Part shown: positions 8,955 to 16,442 of the stretch, one piece after another
How the letters are laid out: each line of letters opens with the position of its first letter
How positions within the stretch are numbered: position 1 is the first letter of the stretch
Origin: an uncultured Saprospiraceae bacterium
GTDB taxonomy: Bacteria > Bacteroidota > Bacteroidia > Chitinophagales > Saprospiraceae
DNA: 64,000 bases
NCBI GenBank assembly: GCA_937928405.1
Contig: CALFWZ010000006.1
Coordinates: forward strand, 38,318 to 102,317
Direction: 5' to 3'
Made by a program: the position numbers and the translations under genes
Notes under the pieces: generated by a model
Seen by the model: the letters and a program-made list of their open reading frames with translations, nothing else
What the model was told of the DNA's origin: nothing
Database searches by the model: none

Positions 8955-9425
8955 TTATTTTGAAGAAAAGGTTAGAAGGTTCTTCTTTATTAAATCCTCA
9001 TATTTTAAGTTTATCATTTCAGTAGGATTAAAAACAGGTAAAGGATGCTTATTTATAATATATCCTCTTGTTATATTATCATAATATCCTTTTATCATAA
9101 TTATAGCTGTACCCAAGAGATGTGCTAGATAGTCAACCTCAAAGGTTTTCTGATTCTTTGCAGGTTTGATCAATTCAAAATTGACTATGTGGTCAGAGTG
9201 ATAAACAGGAAAAAAAGTCTCTCCTTTTTTAGTTTTTTTATCTAAATAAGCATATTGAACATGAATAAAGATCTCTATGTTACTTAATTTCTTATAACTC
9301 ATCATAAAGTCGAAGTCAAAATCTAACTTTTTAGCATCGAACTTTTTACCGATGTAGTAATCGAAATCTCTTAACTCAATATTCACCGTTTTTAATCTGG
9401 GAACTTTATATTGTATATTCTTCAT
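8955..9425 (-). CDS. SecB-like chaperone of a toxin-antitoxin-chaperone (TAC) module
   Basis: 156 residues. The predicted order is beta strands (LDFDFDFMMSY, IEIFIHVQYAYL, FPVYHSDHIVNFEL) and then a long helix (VDYLAHLLGTAIIMIKGYYD) followed by TRG and PLPVFNPTEMI. This is the plan of SecB, where the end reads like PyaRe-i-lv-rG-FP-l-LpPvdF. Its ATG overlaps the stop of the antitoxin gene (ATGA, 9422-9425), so the two are translationally coupled. In known TAC systems (for example Mycobacterium tuberculosis HigB1-HigA1-Rv1957) such a chaperone folds and protects the antitoxin. The SecB assignment rests on pattern and context, not on strong sequence identity; it could be a divergent protein of another fold. 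Confidence 0.65.
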   Translation of the reverse strand: MKNIQYKVPRLKTVNIELRDFDYYIGKKFDAKKLDFDFDFMMSYKKLSNIEIFIHVQYAYLDKKTKKGETFFPVYHSDHIVNFELIKPAKNQKTFEVDYLAHLLGTAIIMIKGYYDNITRGYIINKHPLPVFNPTEMINLKYEDLIKKNLLTFSSK

Positions 9426-9862
9426 AATCCTTTACAAATAGATAATGGGCTAGATTTGTTAATACGTCTTATTTTCTTATCATGACCAAAGGACATTTTT
9501 TTAATTTTTGAAGAATCAAATTTTACTCCTGTAGCATATTCATCAAAAGTTCTTCGACTTGCTTGAATATCTTCAACAGGTACTATATTGAATTTTTTAT
9601 TTAAAGCAAGACCTAATCCAGCTAATATTCTTAAATTTGGAACCTTATTTCCTCTCATTATTTGAGTTATATAGCTAGCAGAAGTTCCAACTTTTTCTGC
9701 AAGTTCTTTTCTGTTTATATTTTGCTTTTCAGCTTCTTTTTCTATTGAACTAAGAAAAGAAAGTGCTAACATTTGAGTTTCAAACTCTATTTCTTCTTTA
9801 AAATCCTTAACGTCAAATACTTTCTTAAAAGCTTCAACTCCATTCTTTGTATTCATAATCAT
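9422..9862 (-). CDS. HigA-like XRE-family antitoxin with C-terminal extension
   Basis: 146 residues. A helix-turn-helix of the Cro/cI type is clear at about 38-85 (NRKELAEKVGTSASYITQIM, then GNKVPNLRILAGLGLAL). About 48 residues follow it, which is longer than plain HigA antitoxins; this tail includes RRTFDEYATGVKF and ends in a basic stretch, and may be the chaperone-addiction region known from TAC antitoxins. Expected roles: neutralise the toxin encoded just upstream and repress the operon. Its start lies 29 bp inside the end of the toxin gene, and its stop overlaps the start of the SecB-like gene. A second Met two residues on is an alternative start. Confidence 0.8.
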   Translation of the reverse strand: MIMNTKNGVEAFKKVFDVKDFKEEIEFETQMLALSFLSSIEKEAEKQNINRKELAEKVGTSASYITQIMRGNKVPNLRILAGLGLALNKKFNIVPVEDIQASRRTFDEYATGVKFDSSKIKKMSFGHDKKIRRINKSSPLSICKGL

Positions 9863-10244
9863 AATTTTGAATTGATGATAGGATATTTATTTCTTTTTTC
9901 GATAATTTTTGGTCCTTCTTGTGATGAAGTCTAGATAGTACAATTCGTTTTACTTTTGTAGCATCTTTTTTGGTAAATCTTTCAATTTTACAATAGATTC
10001 TATAATTATCTGATCCTTTACTTAATTTCATTGTTCCTGTACCTGGGTATTCAGAGTATTCTTCATACATGTCTCTTGTAATCGTATTTCTGAATATACC
10101 TTCAACGATCATTTTAAATTTTTTCTCCTTACTACTTTCTTTAAAAATTTTATTAGCTATATCTTTGATTCCATCTAGGCAAATATATACCTCGATAGAT
10201 TCATCATTATTTGACCTTATTTTAAAACATTTCTTACTAGCCAC
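9834..10244 (-). CDS. HigB/RelE-superfamily-like toxin
   Basis: 136 residues with a GTG start; the next Met is far inside the protein. The C-terminal half has the pattern of the HigB/Gp49 branch of RelE toxins: DNYRIYCKIE, then KRIVLSRLHHKKDQKLSKKE and a final helix with YDYEYKEW, similar to the RIyC...ll..f.KK.qk.p..Ei..A...-ey layout. Such proteins cut mRNA at the ribosome. Toxin first, antitoxin second is the HigBA order. It overlaps the antitoxin gene by 29 bp. The assignment depends on both the pattern and the operon; catalytic residues cannot be fixed from the sequence alone. Confidence 0.72.
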   Translation of the reverse strand: MASKKCFKIRSNNDESIEVYICLDGIKDIANKIFKESSKEKKFKMIVEGIFRNTITRDMYEEYSEYPGTGTMKLSKGSDNYRIYCKIERFTKKDATKVKRIVLSRLHHKKDQKLSKKEINILSSIQNYDYEYKEWS

Positions 10245-10286
10245 AAATTAAGCTATTGGTTAATTAATGTAAAGGTACTTTATTTA

Positions 10287-10319
10287 TTTTTCAAAAAAAA
10301 ATCTTTATTTTTTGAAAAA
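10287..10319 (-). promoter_or_regulatory. Perfect 12-bp inverted repeat upstream of the TAC operon
   Basis: Arms TTTTTCAAAAAA (10287-10298) and TTTTTTGAAAAA (10308-10319) with a 9-bp spacer, 43 bp before the toxin start. Between the repeat and the gene, the minus strand has TACCTTTA, close to the Bacteroidetes -7 element TAnnTTTG. The repeat is a plausible operator for autoregulation by the HTH antitoxin. AT-richness makes chance palindromes more likely. Confidence 0.45.
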
Positions 10320-10515
10320 CCTCAAACATTAACACAATACTTTAACAAAGTGATTAAATAACACCTGAAAAACGAAAAAAATTTCACTATGTTCTGTATT
10401 ATGCAATAAAAACTGATATCAAATATGTTAAACAAATCAAAGATTGGGCAACAAGTACATCTGAAATATTGTTTTCTTCTTAATTCATTATATTTCGAAA
10501 ACAGCAAATGTAAAA

Positions 10516-11301
10516 ATGATTCTTAGTAATAAAATAAAAGGATTGCTTGTCATCTTTTTTCTCGCCTGCATCCTCCTCTCTTGCGGAGAAAAAGAAGAGA
10601 CATTGCCAACCAACACCCTCGCCACATACATCGAAGAAAATGCTTCACTCCCGCTCATCCGCGACTCCCTCATCGCTTGCGCCGCCGGAGGACAAGAAAA
10701 CTTTATGGTCAACGAAGAACGACCCATCTCAATTTTCTATTATCCAGCAGGAAATGCCACCGATTTTAAATATTTTGAAACAGCAAGCATCGAGGTAAAT
10801 CCAGATGATTTATCTCAGTATCAAATTAAAATCTTACCCGATGCACCGATCTTGAATGGATATTTGAGGCATTTTTCGCGCGCAGCAATTGAGCAAAATA
10901 TTTGGTGTCGGGTTAGTTTTATAAAAGAGGAGCGGCTACATATTTCAAATGCCATTCGGTTAAAATATAATGACTTGCCTTCTGAATTTAATCCGGAATT
11001 AGTAGAAATTGATCAAGCAGAAAATCTATCTCCTATTTTTAATTGGCAAGATGGACGCATTGCGGAAAACGCGATTTACTTTCAGGTAATCAGTGATGCT
11101 GACAACAACTTATTATCCGGTACTTATACTTTTGAACGACAGTTTCAATTTTATAATTTAGACAATGTGGTTTTGAATATTCGAGATATAAATCCCGTTC
11201 CGACGTTGGTTCCGGACGAAGATTATAATTTTTTATTGATGGCGGTCAGTTCTGACAACTGGGTAAATTTAATTATTGAAAAATCGTTTGATACGCGATA
11301 A
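10516..11301 (+). CDS. Hypothetical lipoprotein
   Basis: 261 residues from the ATG at 10516. A lipoprotein signal is present (KGLLVIFFLACILLSCGEKE, Cys about 23). The rest looks like a beta-rich globular domain: a first part with Cys-Ala-Ala near 55, then strands such as PISIFYYPAG, and a second part with SPIFNWQDG and TYTFERQFQFYN that resembles a fibronectin-type module. No family was recognised. The next gene, also a lipoprotein, starts 18 bp downstream, so the two probably form an operon and may act together in the periplasm. A 77-bp internal piece is duplicated at 8006-8082. Confidence 0.75.
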   Translation: MILSNKIKGLLVIFFLACILLSCGEKEETLPTNTLATYIEENASLPLIRDSLIACAAGGQENFMVNEERPISIFYYPAGNATDFKYFETASIEVNPDDLSQYQIKILPDAPILNGYLRHFSRAAIEQNIWCRVSFIKEERLHISNAIRLKYNDLPSEFNPELVEIDQAENLSPIFNWQDGRIAENAIYFQVISDADNNLLSGTYTFERQFQFYNLDNVVLNIRDINPVPTLVPDEDYNFLLMAVSSDNWVNLIIEKSFDTR

Positions 11302-11319
11302 GGAATTAATCAAAACAAC

Positions 11320-12294
11320 ATGAATAAATATCTACTCTTTTTCTCCATTTTTTATATTCTTTATATTTTTTCTTGTACAGAAGAAAAAACTTTACCGCCA
11401 GAACAAATAAAAAAAGATCCCGTCATCACCCATACTTCCTTAGTACTACTTGGCACCATTCAGGACGCAGGTTATCCTCAAATTGGTTGTAAAAAGGCAT
11501 GTTGTGCTCCTATTTTTAATAATCCAAACATTGTCCGAGAAGTTGTATCCTTGGGATTAATTGATGTACCCAATCACCGAACCTATTTGTTTGAAGCGAC
11601 TCCTGATATGGTGAGACAAATGAAAAGAATTACTAGGTATGAGTCATCTAGTGAGCAAGAAATCGTAGATGGTATTTTTTTGACACATGCGCATATCGGG
11701 CATTATACTGGATTGATGTACTTAGGAAAAGAAGCGACCAATGCAGAGAACGTCCCTGTTTTTGTGATGCCTAGAATGAAAGAATATTTGACCCAAAATG
11801 GTCCCTGGAGTCAGCTAGTAAGTCAAAAGAATATCATTTTAAATGAAATGGAAAACGAAAAGGAAGTGCCACTTTCTAAAGACCTACAAGTAACGCCTTT
11901 CTTAGTTCCTCATCGAGACGAATATTCTGAAGCGGTTGGTTTTAAAATTAAAGGACCTAATAAAACCGCCTTGTTCATACCTGATATTGATAAATGGGAA
12001 AAATGGGAAAAGGATATTATGGAAGAAATAAAAAAAGTGGATTATGCTTTTTTAGACGCTACCTTCTATAGTGGTAAAGAAATTAATAATAGAGATATTT
12101 CTCAAATTCCGCATCCCTTTGTTATCGAGAGTCTGGAAAAATTCAAAGACCTTGATAAAGAAAATAAAAACAAAGTGATTTTCATACACTTCAATCATAC
12201 CAATCCAATCATTGACACCAGTAGTAAGGAAGCCCAAAAAGTAATGAAAGCAGGATTTAGGATAGGAAGTCCTAACGATGTTTTTGAATTATAA
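11320..12294 (+). CDS. PqqB-like metallo-beta-lactamase-fold lipoprotein
   Basis: 324 residues with a lipoprotein signal (LLFFSIFYILYIFSCTEE). The opening LLGTIQDAGYPQIGCKKACC resembles the PqqB start (lG-aaGGg-PQwnC-C), and the metallo-beta-lactamase motif is THAHIGHYTGL at about 122-132, where the usual HxHxDH carries Gly in place of Asp. Later His residues are in VPHRDEYSE and IFIHFNHTNP, with Asp in FIPDID and FLDATF. Classical PqqB acts in coenzyme PQQ synthesis in the cytoplasm; a lipid-anchored form without pqqACDE nearby suggests another hydrolase role in the periplasm or outer membrane. Probably co-transcribed with the lipoprotein gene just upstream. Confidence 0.82.
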   Translation: MNKYLLFFSIFYILYIFSCTEEKTLPPEQIKKDPVITHTSLVLLGTIQDAGYPQIGCKKACCAPIFNNPNIVREVVSLGLIDVPNHRTYLFEATPDMVRQMKRITRYESSSEQEIVDGIFLTHAHIGHYTGLMYLGKEATNAENVPVFVMPRMKEYLTQNGPWSQLVSQKNIILNEMENEKEVPLSKDLQVTPFLVPHRDEYSEAVGFKIKGPNKTALFIPDIDKWEKWEKDIMEEIKKVDYAFLDATFYSGKEINNRDISQIPHPFVIESLEKFKDLDKENKNKVIFIHFNHTNPIIDTSSKEAQKVMKAGFRIGSPNDVFEL

Positions 12295-12331
12295 AACTAT
12301 TTCAAGTTACAACAATTTGCACTCAAATAAA

Positions 12332-12369
12332 TGAATATTGAATGCTGAATATTCAACATCCAATATTCA
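12332..12369. repeat. Palindromic AT-rich repeat between convergent genes
   Basis: Arms TGAATATTG (12332-12340) and CAATATTCA (12361-12369) around a centre with TGAATATTCAACATC. A related palindrome with the same TTGAATATTGGAT theme lies at 28930-28985. It separates two convergent genes and may act in transcription termination, though no U-run is present. Confidence 0.45.
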
Positions 12370-12397
12370 ATTCTCCACAATAACTAAAACCCACTCC

Positions 12398-15286
12398 CTA
12401 CTCCACCACCAACTTAGTCGACTCCGTCTTCCCATCCTTCGCCACTTTCACCACATAAGTTCCAGCCTGTAAAAAGACCATCCCATTATCTGCCGCCTTC
12501 ACTTCTACTGCGTCCTCTTTTTTACTATTCAAAAAAGACTGGTATGATTTTTCTTTGCCTTTACCAATTGAAAGATCATAGTTGATATAATTCAATCCTT
12601 TTTTCACTTCCGTAGAAAAACTTTGCAGCTGATTGCCTTTCTCCGTTTCGACAGTCACTGTTACATTGCCCGCTTTTTGGGTATAAACAGGGATTTTTTC
12701 CTGCGGTACTCGATCGTCCGAAAACCAGCCTCCTTTACTTCCCCATCGGGAGCTATGACGCACTTTATCCATCGCAAAAACATGGATCACTTTGCTCATT
12801 ACGGCATCATCCAACTGTTGTGCTTCTTTGACTGAACCAACATAAATACTTCGACCGTGGGTCCCGACAATTAGATCGCGATCCCGTGGATGAATCACTA
12901 AATCATGCACCGATACCGCTGGCATTCCATTACGCATTTGCATAAAATCAATGCCTCCATTAAGCGAAACATAGAGGCCATGATCGGTTCCTACATAAAT
13001 CATATCTTTATTGGATGGATCTTCGCGCACCACATTGACAGGTTCTAGTGGTAAGTCCAAACCAATCCGTTGCCAAGTTTTACCAAAGTCTGTCGAGCGA
13101 TAAACATACGCCGTAAAATCATCCCAACGATATCCATTCAGCGTCACATATACGGTACCTAGGTCATGTGCAGAGGCAGCCACGGTAGTCACCCAAAGGT
13201 CACTCGGTAAGCCACGGGAAATATCCGTCCAAGAAAATCCTCCATCACGACTGACGTGAATCAAGCCATCATCTGTTCCGGCGTAGAGCAAACCAAATTG
13301 CAAGGGTGATTCGTGAATATCTGTGATCGTTCCATATGCTACATCTCCTTTGCGACCGCCTTTGGTGAGATCTTTAGAAATCTTTTCAAAATCATCTCCT
13401 TGCTTAAAAGAACGGTGGACAAAATTAGAGCCTAGATATAAGATATCGGGTTGATGGATAGATAGATGAATCGGCGTCTGCCAATTAAAACGCAAAGGAC
13501 GTTCGCCTAGTTCGTGGCGTGGCTGAATCATGGTACGTTTATCTTTAGATCGATCAATTCGGTAATAAAATCCAAACTGATAACCCGTATAAACGATATT
13601 ATTATCTCTCGGATCTACGGCTACTTGCATGCCATCACCACCCAATAGAAAATCGTAAGGATACTTTCCAGAGTTATGCCAGCCATCATTATTTTCATAC
13701 GTACTCGGTCCTACCCAAACACCATTATCTTGTAAACCACCATAAATATTATAGGGCTTGGCATTATCGACCGCTACGGCATAAAACTGCCCTACGGGTA
13801 GTGAATTACATTTATACCAACTATCTCCATTATCGTAGGAAATATTGACACCACCATCATTTCCAATAATCAAATGTCCATCACGATCAGGGCTGACCCA
13901 CATGGCATGATGATCCACATGAACATTTCTACCATTAATATTTTTAAATGTTTTACCGCCATCTAGACTACGTAAAATGGGAACACCATAGATATAAATA
14001 TGATCGGCGTTGCGGGGAGATACGCGGATTTGTCCAAAATAATATCCATAAGAATTATATACTCGATCCAAATATCCTTCATGGGTTTTCTGCCAGGTTT
14101 TTCCTTCGTCGTCAGATACATATACTTCTGCTCCGATGACCGGAGTATCAAACAATAAAGAGTTGGCATTTTCCAAATATTCCGTTAAGGCGATCGGTTT
14201 AATTTTTCCAGACTCGACCATCTTTCGAACCTTGTCCACAGAATATTTTTTTGGAAAACGATTAGCCTTGAGAAATTTTTCCAATGATTTTTCTTCCAAT
14301 TTCATAAAACTAGCACGATCCATTTCCCGAAATTGTTCTTTGGTTAGTTCCTTGTTTTCTTTTTCTTTATCCGATTTTGGACGTCGGAAATAATTATCAA
14401 TGATCGCGTAGATTCGAGTTTTCCCCGCTTTGGTTCTAGTGAGTGCTAGTCCGATACGACCGGCCCCTTCACCGTTTGGGAATCCACTATTCGGTCCGCT
14501 GATCACCGACCAAGTTTGCCCACCATCGGTAGACTTATGAATCAGAGAGCCTTCACCAGATTCCACAAAATTCCAAGCCCGACGTTCGCGCTGCCAAGTG
14601 GACGCATAGAGAATATCTGCATTTTCAGCATCGATGACCAAATCGATCGCGCCACTATTTTCGTCTACAAAGAGGGTTTGCTCCCAAGTCTTACCACCAT
14701 CCATCGTTTTATAAATACCTCTTTCTGTATTGGGAGAGTACAAATGACCAAGGACCGCTACCCAGACTATATCTGGGTTGGTTGGGTGAAGAATGATCCG
14801 ACCGATATGATGAGATTCGGGTAAACCGCAATGCTTCCAAGTTTTTCCACTATCCGTACTTTTATAGATCCCTACCCCACTGTAGGAAGATCGGCTAGAA
14901 TTATTTTCTCCCGTTCCTACCCAAATGATATTTTCAGACCAGTTGACCGCAATATCGCCAATGGTCATGGTAGCGGCTTCTTCAAAAAGCGGTGAAAATC
15001 GAGTCCCGTTGCTTGTAGTTTCCCAGAGTCCACCAGAAGCATAGGCCGCATAAAAATGGGTAGGATCAGCAGGATCAACGGCTAAATCCGTTACTCGGCC
15101 ACTAAATACAGTTGGTCCTACAGAACGAAATTGCACTTGATTTAGGATAGAATTTTTTCCCAACAATATCCGTTGTTGCTCCGATTTAAGTCTTTCCGCA
15201 GCAGCAGTAGCCGGAGGTTGGATAGATTGGGAAAAAAGAAATGACACCGACAACAATAGTGTAGCAATAAAGATGATTCGTCTCAT
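12398..15286 (-). CDS. Secreted sortilin/VPS10-like BNR-repeat propeller protein
   Basis: 962 residues with a signal peptide ending near SFLFSQS. It has at least eight Asp-box (BNR) motifs of the S-x-D-x-G-x-T-W type: STDSGKTW, TMDGGKTW, STDGGQTW, SDDEGKTW, SLDGGKTF, SYDNGDSW, SRDGGFSW and STDFGKTW. These form two beta-propellers like those in sortilins and xyloglucanases. A charged insert lies at about 300-370 (KSDKEKENKELTKE). The C-terminal 110 residues look like an Ig/FlgD-like domain ending LQAGTYVVKVAKDG; the YPNP motif of a T9SS domain is missing. The catalytic residues of xyloglucanase cannot be assigned, so a binding or peptidase-associated role is equally possible. Confidence 0.85.
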   Translation of the reverse strand: MRRIIFIATLLLSVSFLFSQSIQPPATAAAERLKSEQQRILLGKNSILNQVQFRSVGPTVFSGRVTDLAVDPADPTHFYAAYASGGLWETTSNGTRFSPLFEEAATMTIGDIAVNWSENIIWVGTGENNSSRSSYSGVGIYKSTDSGKTWKHCGLPESHHIGRIILHPTNPDIVWVAVLGHLYSPNTERGIYKTMDGGKTWEQTLFVDENSGAIDLVIDAENADILYASTWQRERRAWNFVESGEGSLIHKSTDGGQTWSVISGPNSGFPNGEGAGRIGLALTRTKAGKTRIYAIIDNYFRRPKSDKEKENKELTKEQFREMDRASFMKLEEKSLEKFLKANRFPKKYSVDKVRKMVESGKIKPIALTEYLENANSLLFDTPVIGAEVYVSDDEGKTWQKTHEGYLDRVYNSYGYYFGQIRVSPRNADHIYIYGVPILRSLDGGKTFKNINGRNVHVDHHAMWVSPDRDGHLIIGNDGGVNISYDNGDSWYKCNSLPVGQFYAVAVDNAKPYNIYGGLQDNGVWVGPSTYENNDGWHNSGKYPYDFLLGGDGMQVAVDPRDNNIVYTGYQFGFYYRIDRSKDKRTMIQPRHELGERPLRFNWQTPIHLSIHQPDILYLGSNFVHRSFKQGDDFEKISKDLTKGGRKGDVAYGTITDIHESPLQFGLLYAGTDDGLIHVSRDGGFSWTDISRGLPSDLWVTTVAASAHDLGTVYVTLNGYRWDDFTAYVYRSTDFGKTWQRIGLDLPLEPVNVVREDPSNKDMIYVGTDHGLYVSLNGGIDFMQMRNGMPAVSVHDLVIHPRDRDLIVGTHGRSIYVGSVKEAQQLDDAVMSKVIHVFAMDKVRHSSRWGSKGGWFSDDRVPQEKIPVYTQKAGNVTVTVETEKGNQLQSFSTEVKKGLNYINYDLSIGKGKEKSYQSFLNSKKEDAVEVKAADNGMVFLQAGTYVVKVAKDGKTESTKLVVE

Positions 15287-15748
15287 GATGTTTTGATAAA
15301 TTTATTGAGGTCGATAAGTTAGCAAAACATCCCGAATTTAAGGGTAATTTTTATTTTTTTGACAAAATTTATATTAGTTAAGACTTTAAGTGAATTTAAG
15401 GAGCATTTGTGACAGCTTAAAAGCTACGCAATATCATTTATTCTTTTTACATCCATCAATTTTCTAAGTAACAGAATTATTAATGGAAATCAGGTGTAAA
15501 AACCATAAATAATTTTTTTTCAATTCAAAAATTAAGGATGAACAAAAACATTGATCGTTCAATGAACAAAAAGATCGTTCAAGAATAAAATTCTGCTAAA
15601 ATGCAACTTTTCAGATTTTCAACGTTATAATTAAGATAATGTACAAAATTATTAATGCCAAAACATCAACCTCGGTAACATTAGCTTTTATTTTATTTGT
15701 TAATAATTTTAGGAAATTAAAAACTTTAGTTTACCTTTACCCCACCAA
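15287..15748. other. Intergenic region, AT-rich
   Basis: No gene is supported. A direct repeat GATCGTTCAA occurs at about 15551 and 15570. TACCTTTA at about 15731, close to the Bacteroidetes -7 box, may drive the small peptide gene that follows. Confidence 0.35.
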
Positions 15749-15823
15749 ATGGAGATACTGAATAATGAATGTGACCGTATTTTGTGTTTGATTTATCAAC
15801 TAACTAACCTAAATTACAGTATC

Positions 15824-15967
15824 ATGAAGTCTTTAAAAAACGTAAAGAATAATAATTCACTTTCTTCTAATCGCTTTCTTTCAAAGATTAAAAGTAAAGT
15901 AATTAAAATTCAAAACCGCGATCAAGTAAACCAATTAATTTCAAATGCTTCTTTAGCCAATGGCTAA
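15824..15967 (+). CDS. Small basic peptide of unknown function
   Basis: 47 residues from the ATG at 15824; an upstream ATG at 15749 would add 25 residues of poor composition. The peptide is rich in Lys, Asn and Ser (MKSLKNVKNNNSLSSNRF at the start) and ends with NASLANG. It has no signal peptide or membrane segment. Size and composition recall leader-type precursors of modified peptides in Bacteroidota, but there is no modification or export gene next to it, so this is a guess. It may also be a chance ORF. Confidence 0.35.
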   Translation: MKSLKNVKNNNSLSSNRFLSKIKSKVIKIQNRDQVNQLISNASLANG

Positions 15968-16213
15968 TTTCCCAGTTTATTCGAAAGAATAATTCCAAAA
16001 AATCAGGAAATCTTTCATTTTCCACCCACATTTTCCCTTTCCCTGAACATATATATTTTTTCTTGTAGTTATTTACACAACGCTAATCTCTTTGATATTG
16101 AAGGGCTATACTTTGGTGGTATGACTTGAATATCCATTTGATTCCGGTTTGATGACTTTCAATTAAAACTTTCTTTTATCATTTCTCTTTTAGAGATCTG
16201 ACATACCCCCCTT

Positions 16214-16246
16214 GAAAGCCAACGTAGCCTGTCTACATTGGCTTTC
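16214..16246 (+). terminator. Strong hairpin in the gap 15968-16442
   Basis: Stem GAAAGCCAACGTAG (16214-16227) and CTACATTGGCTTTC (16233-16246), 13 of 14 positions paired, loop CCTGT. No U-run follows, so it may be a weak terminator of the small gene, a processing site, or part of a non-coding RNA. The rest of the 475-bp gap has no gene; GATAGC and GCTATC arms at about 16328 and 16356 lie before the permease gene. Confidence 0.45.
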
Positions 16247-16442
16247 TCTATGTATGATGCTAACTTATCCTTTTCTACCCTACCATATACCTTTCTACTA
16301 AACAAATTCGTTAAGTTATAGTATAAGATAGCATATCATAGTATATTTACGTTTACGCTATCATTTTTGGAGCTTAAGTGCATGCTCAAAATAATAGACA
16401 TACTATAGATAACTTGTCCACCTGTTTAGATATCAGATATAA

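Noticed and set aside
8860..9084. 74-aa plus-strand ORF over the start of the accessory patch
   Set aside because: It lies antisense to the SecB-like gene, has no recognisable features and its composition reflects AT-richness.
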